Shown here piece after piece: positions 63,365-64,000 of a DNA stretch of 64,000 nt (position 1 is the first letter of the stretch; the number at the start of each line of letters is the position of its first letter). A program made the position numbers and the translations under genes. The stretch spans positions 106,836,105 through 106,900,104 of the forward strand of contig CM056380.1 in NCBI GenBank assembly GCA_029718625.1, given 5' to 3'. The DNA is from Synaphobranchus kaupii (taxonomy: Eukaryota; Chordata; Actinopteri; Anguilliformes; Synaphobranchidae). The notes below the pieces were generated by a model. It worked only from the letters and a program-made list of their open reading frames with translations. It was not told the DNA's origin and made no database searches.

Positions 63365-64000
63365 ATGCCACGTTCCATTTCGCTGGTTGAAACTGTAGCT
63401 CATTCTGTCTTTCCTTTCTCCTCAGTGGTTAAGCTGCCGGAGCCCTCGTTGGTGTCTGAGTTTAATGAGGAGAATGCTTTCATTACAATGGGTACGGTTT
63501 CTTTGAATAGCGATTCGCCGCCCATCCCTGTTCTTAGGGACACGGGTGCTGCGCAGTCTTTTGTGCTGGGATCGGTGTTACCCTTTTCTGAAAATACAGA
63601 CTCAGGGACCAGTGTCTTGGTCCATGGGATAGGGCTGTCTCCCCTCCGAGTGCCTTTGCATAAGGTCATTTTACAGTCTGACCTGGTGAAGGGGAACGTA
63701 CTGTTGCCTGTGGCTGGTGTACAGGTAATTTCGGGTAATGGTTTGGCTGGGAGTTGGGTGTGGAAGGATGTTCCGCCCCCTTTGAGGGTCAGTGACGTTT
63801 CGTTCTCCACTGCGGGGGCTGACGACTGTTTGCGTCGCTTCCCTGAGGTGTTCACTGCTTGTGCAGTTACTCGTGCGAAGGAGCGCTTTGAGAACTTAAG
63901 CATTCCAGAATCTAAACTGGAACAGACTCGCACGGTCATCTCTGACCCTGGTATTAAGTTGGAATCTTACCTCTCCCAGTTAAAGCCCTTTGATTATTCA
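63365..64000 (+). CDS. retrotransposon aspartic protease region, partial
   Basis: Open to the window edge. It has VLRDTGAAQSFVLG, the aspartic protease active site (DTGA), and a later ISGNGLAG stretch. If one copy of the hAT target duplication is ignored, its frame is continuous with the zinc knuckle upstream, so gag and protease were one reading frame before the hAT inserted. The stretch used here has no stop. Confidence 0.85.
   Translation, partial: MPRSISLVETVAHSVFPFSSVVKLPEPSLVSEFNEENAFITMGTVSLNSDSPPIPVLRDTGAAQSFVLGSVLPFSENTDSGTSVLVHGIGLSPLRVPLHKVILQSDLVKGNVLLPVAGVQVISGNGLAGSWVWKDVPPPLRVSDVSFSTAGADDCLRRFPEVFTACAVTRAKERFENLSIPESKLEQTRTVISDPGIKLESYLSQLKPFDYS

Larger units (their letters stand above)
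52951..64000 (+). mobile_element. Ty3/gypsy-type LTR retrotransposon, 5' part, with nested insertions
   Basis: 5' LTR, tRNA-type primer site, gag and aspartic protease are in order on the plus strand. The element continues past the window, so reverse transcriptase, integrase and 3' LTR are not seen. Three secondary events lie inside: a 47-bp minisatellite at the start of gag, a Harbinger transposon in gag, and a hAT between gag and protease. Confidence 0.88.

Overview
The window looks like nuclear DNA from a ray-finned (teleost-type) fish. It has a large multi-exon vertebrate gene with GT-AG introns, (GT)n and minisatellite tracts, and a dense load of fish-type transposons: Tc1/mariner including Sleeping-Beauty-type, hAT, PIF/Harbinger, TTAA-target MITEs, DIRS, Ty3/gypsy, tRNA- and 5S-derived SINEs, and finTRIM fragments. 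I cannot name the species.

3.2-35.8 kb (+ strand): one host gene. I resolve its last 22 exons, and every splice phase joins in frame to a TGA at 35783-35785, giving 1175 codons. It encodes the end of one PDZ domain, four further complete PDZ domains, low-complexity acidic linkers (one with 16 Glu-Pro repeats), and a C-terminal protein tyrosine phosphatase domain with its KNRY, WPD, HCX5R and Q-loop motifs. The first complete PDZ resembles the last PDZ of mammalian FRMPD2. The phosphatase end resembles mammalian PTPN20, which lies next to FRMPD2 in human. The gene therefore looks like an undivided FRMPD2-PTPN20 gene, a paralogue of PTPN13. The 5' part (KIND/FERM and first PDZs) lies upstream of the window. 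Introns carry large arrays: a 3.9-kb minisatellite of 43-bp units ending just before exon 5, and a 0.9-kb array of 34-bp units that runs into the splice acceptor of exon 8.

35.8-52.9 kb: no intact host gene is seen. This is a transposon graveyard. It holds Tc1/mariner composites around a recurring palindrome, a LINE endonuclease fragment next to a Tc1-like transposase ORF, a DIRS tyrosine-recombinase gene split by a solo LTR (which itself holds a SINE and a Harbinger-type MITE), two finTRIM gene fragments in the wrong order, a 5S-rRNA-derived SINE, and several MITEs or foldback structures.

52.95-64 kb: the 5' part of a Ty3/gypsy-type LTR retrotransposon (LTR, gag, zinc knuckle, aspartic protease), running off the right edge. 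It contains a two-gene Harbinger transposon (3143 bp) and a hAT transposon (4449 bp). The hAT is itself interrupted by a second hAT-type element (1402 bp). Target-site duplications date these events relative to each other.

Family assignments rest on reading the translations and on remembered family features; no database search was run. The two N-runs are each exactly 500 bases and are probably placeholder gaps.
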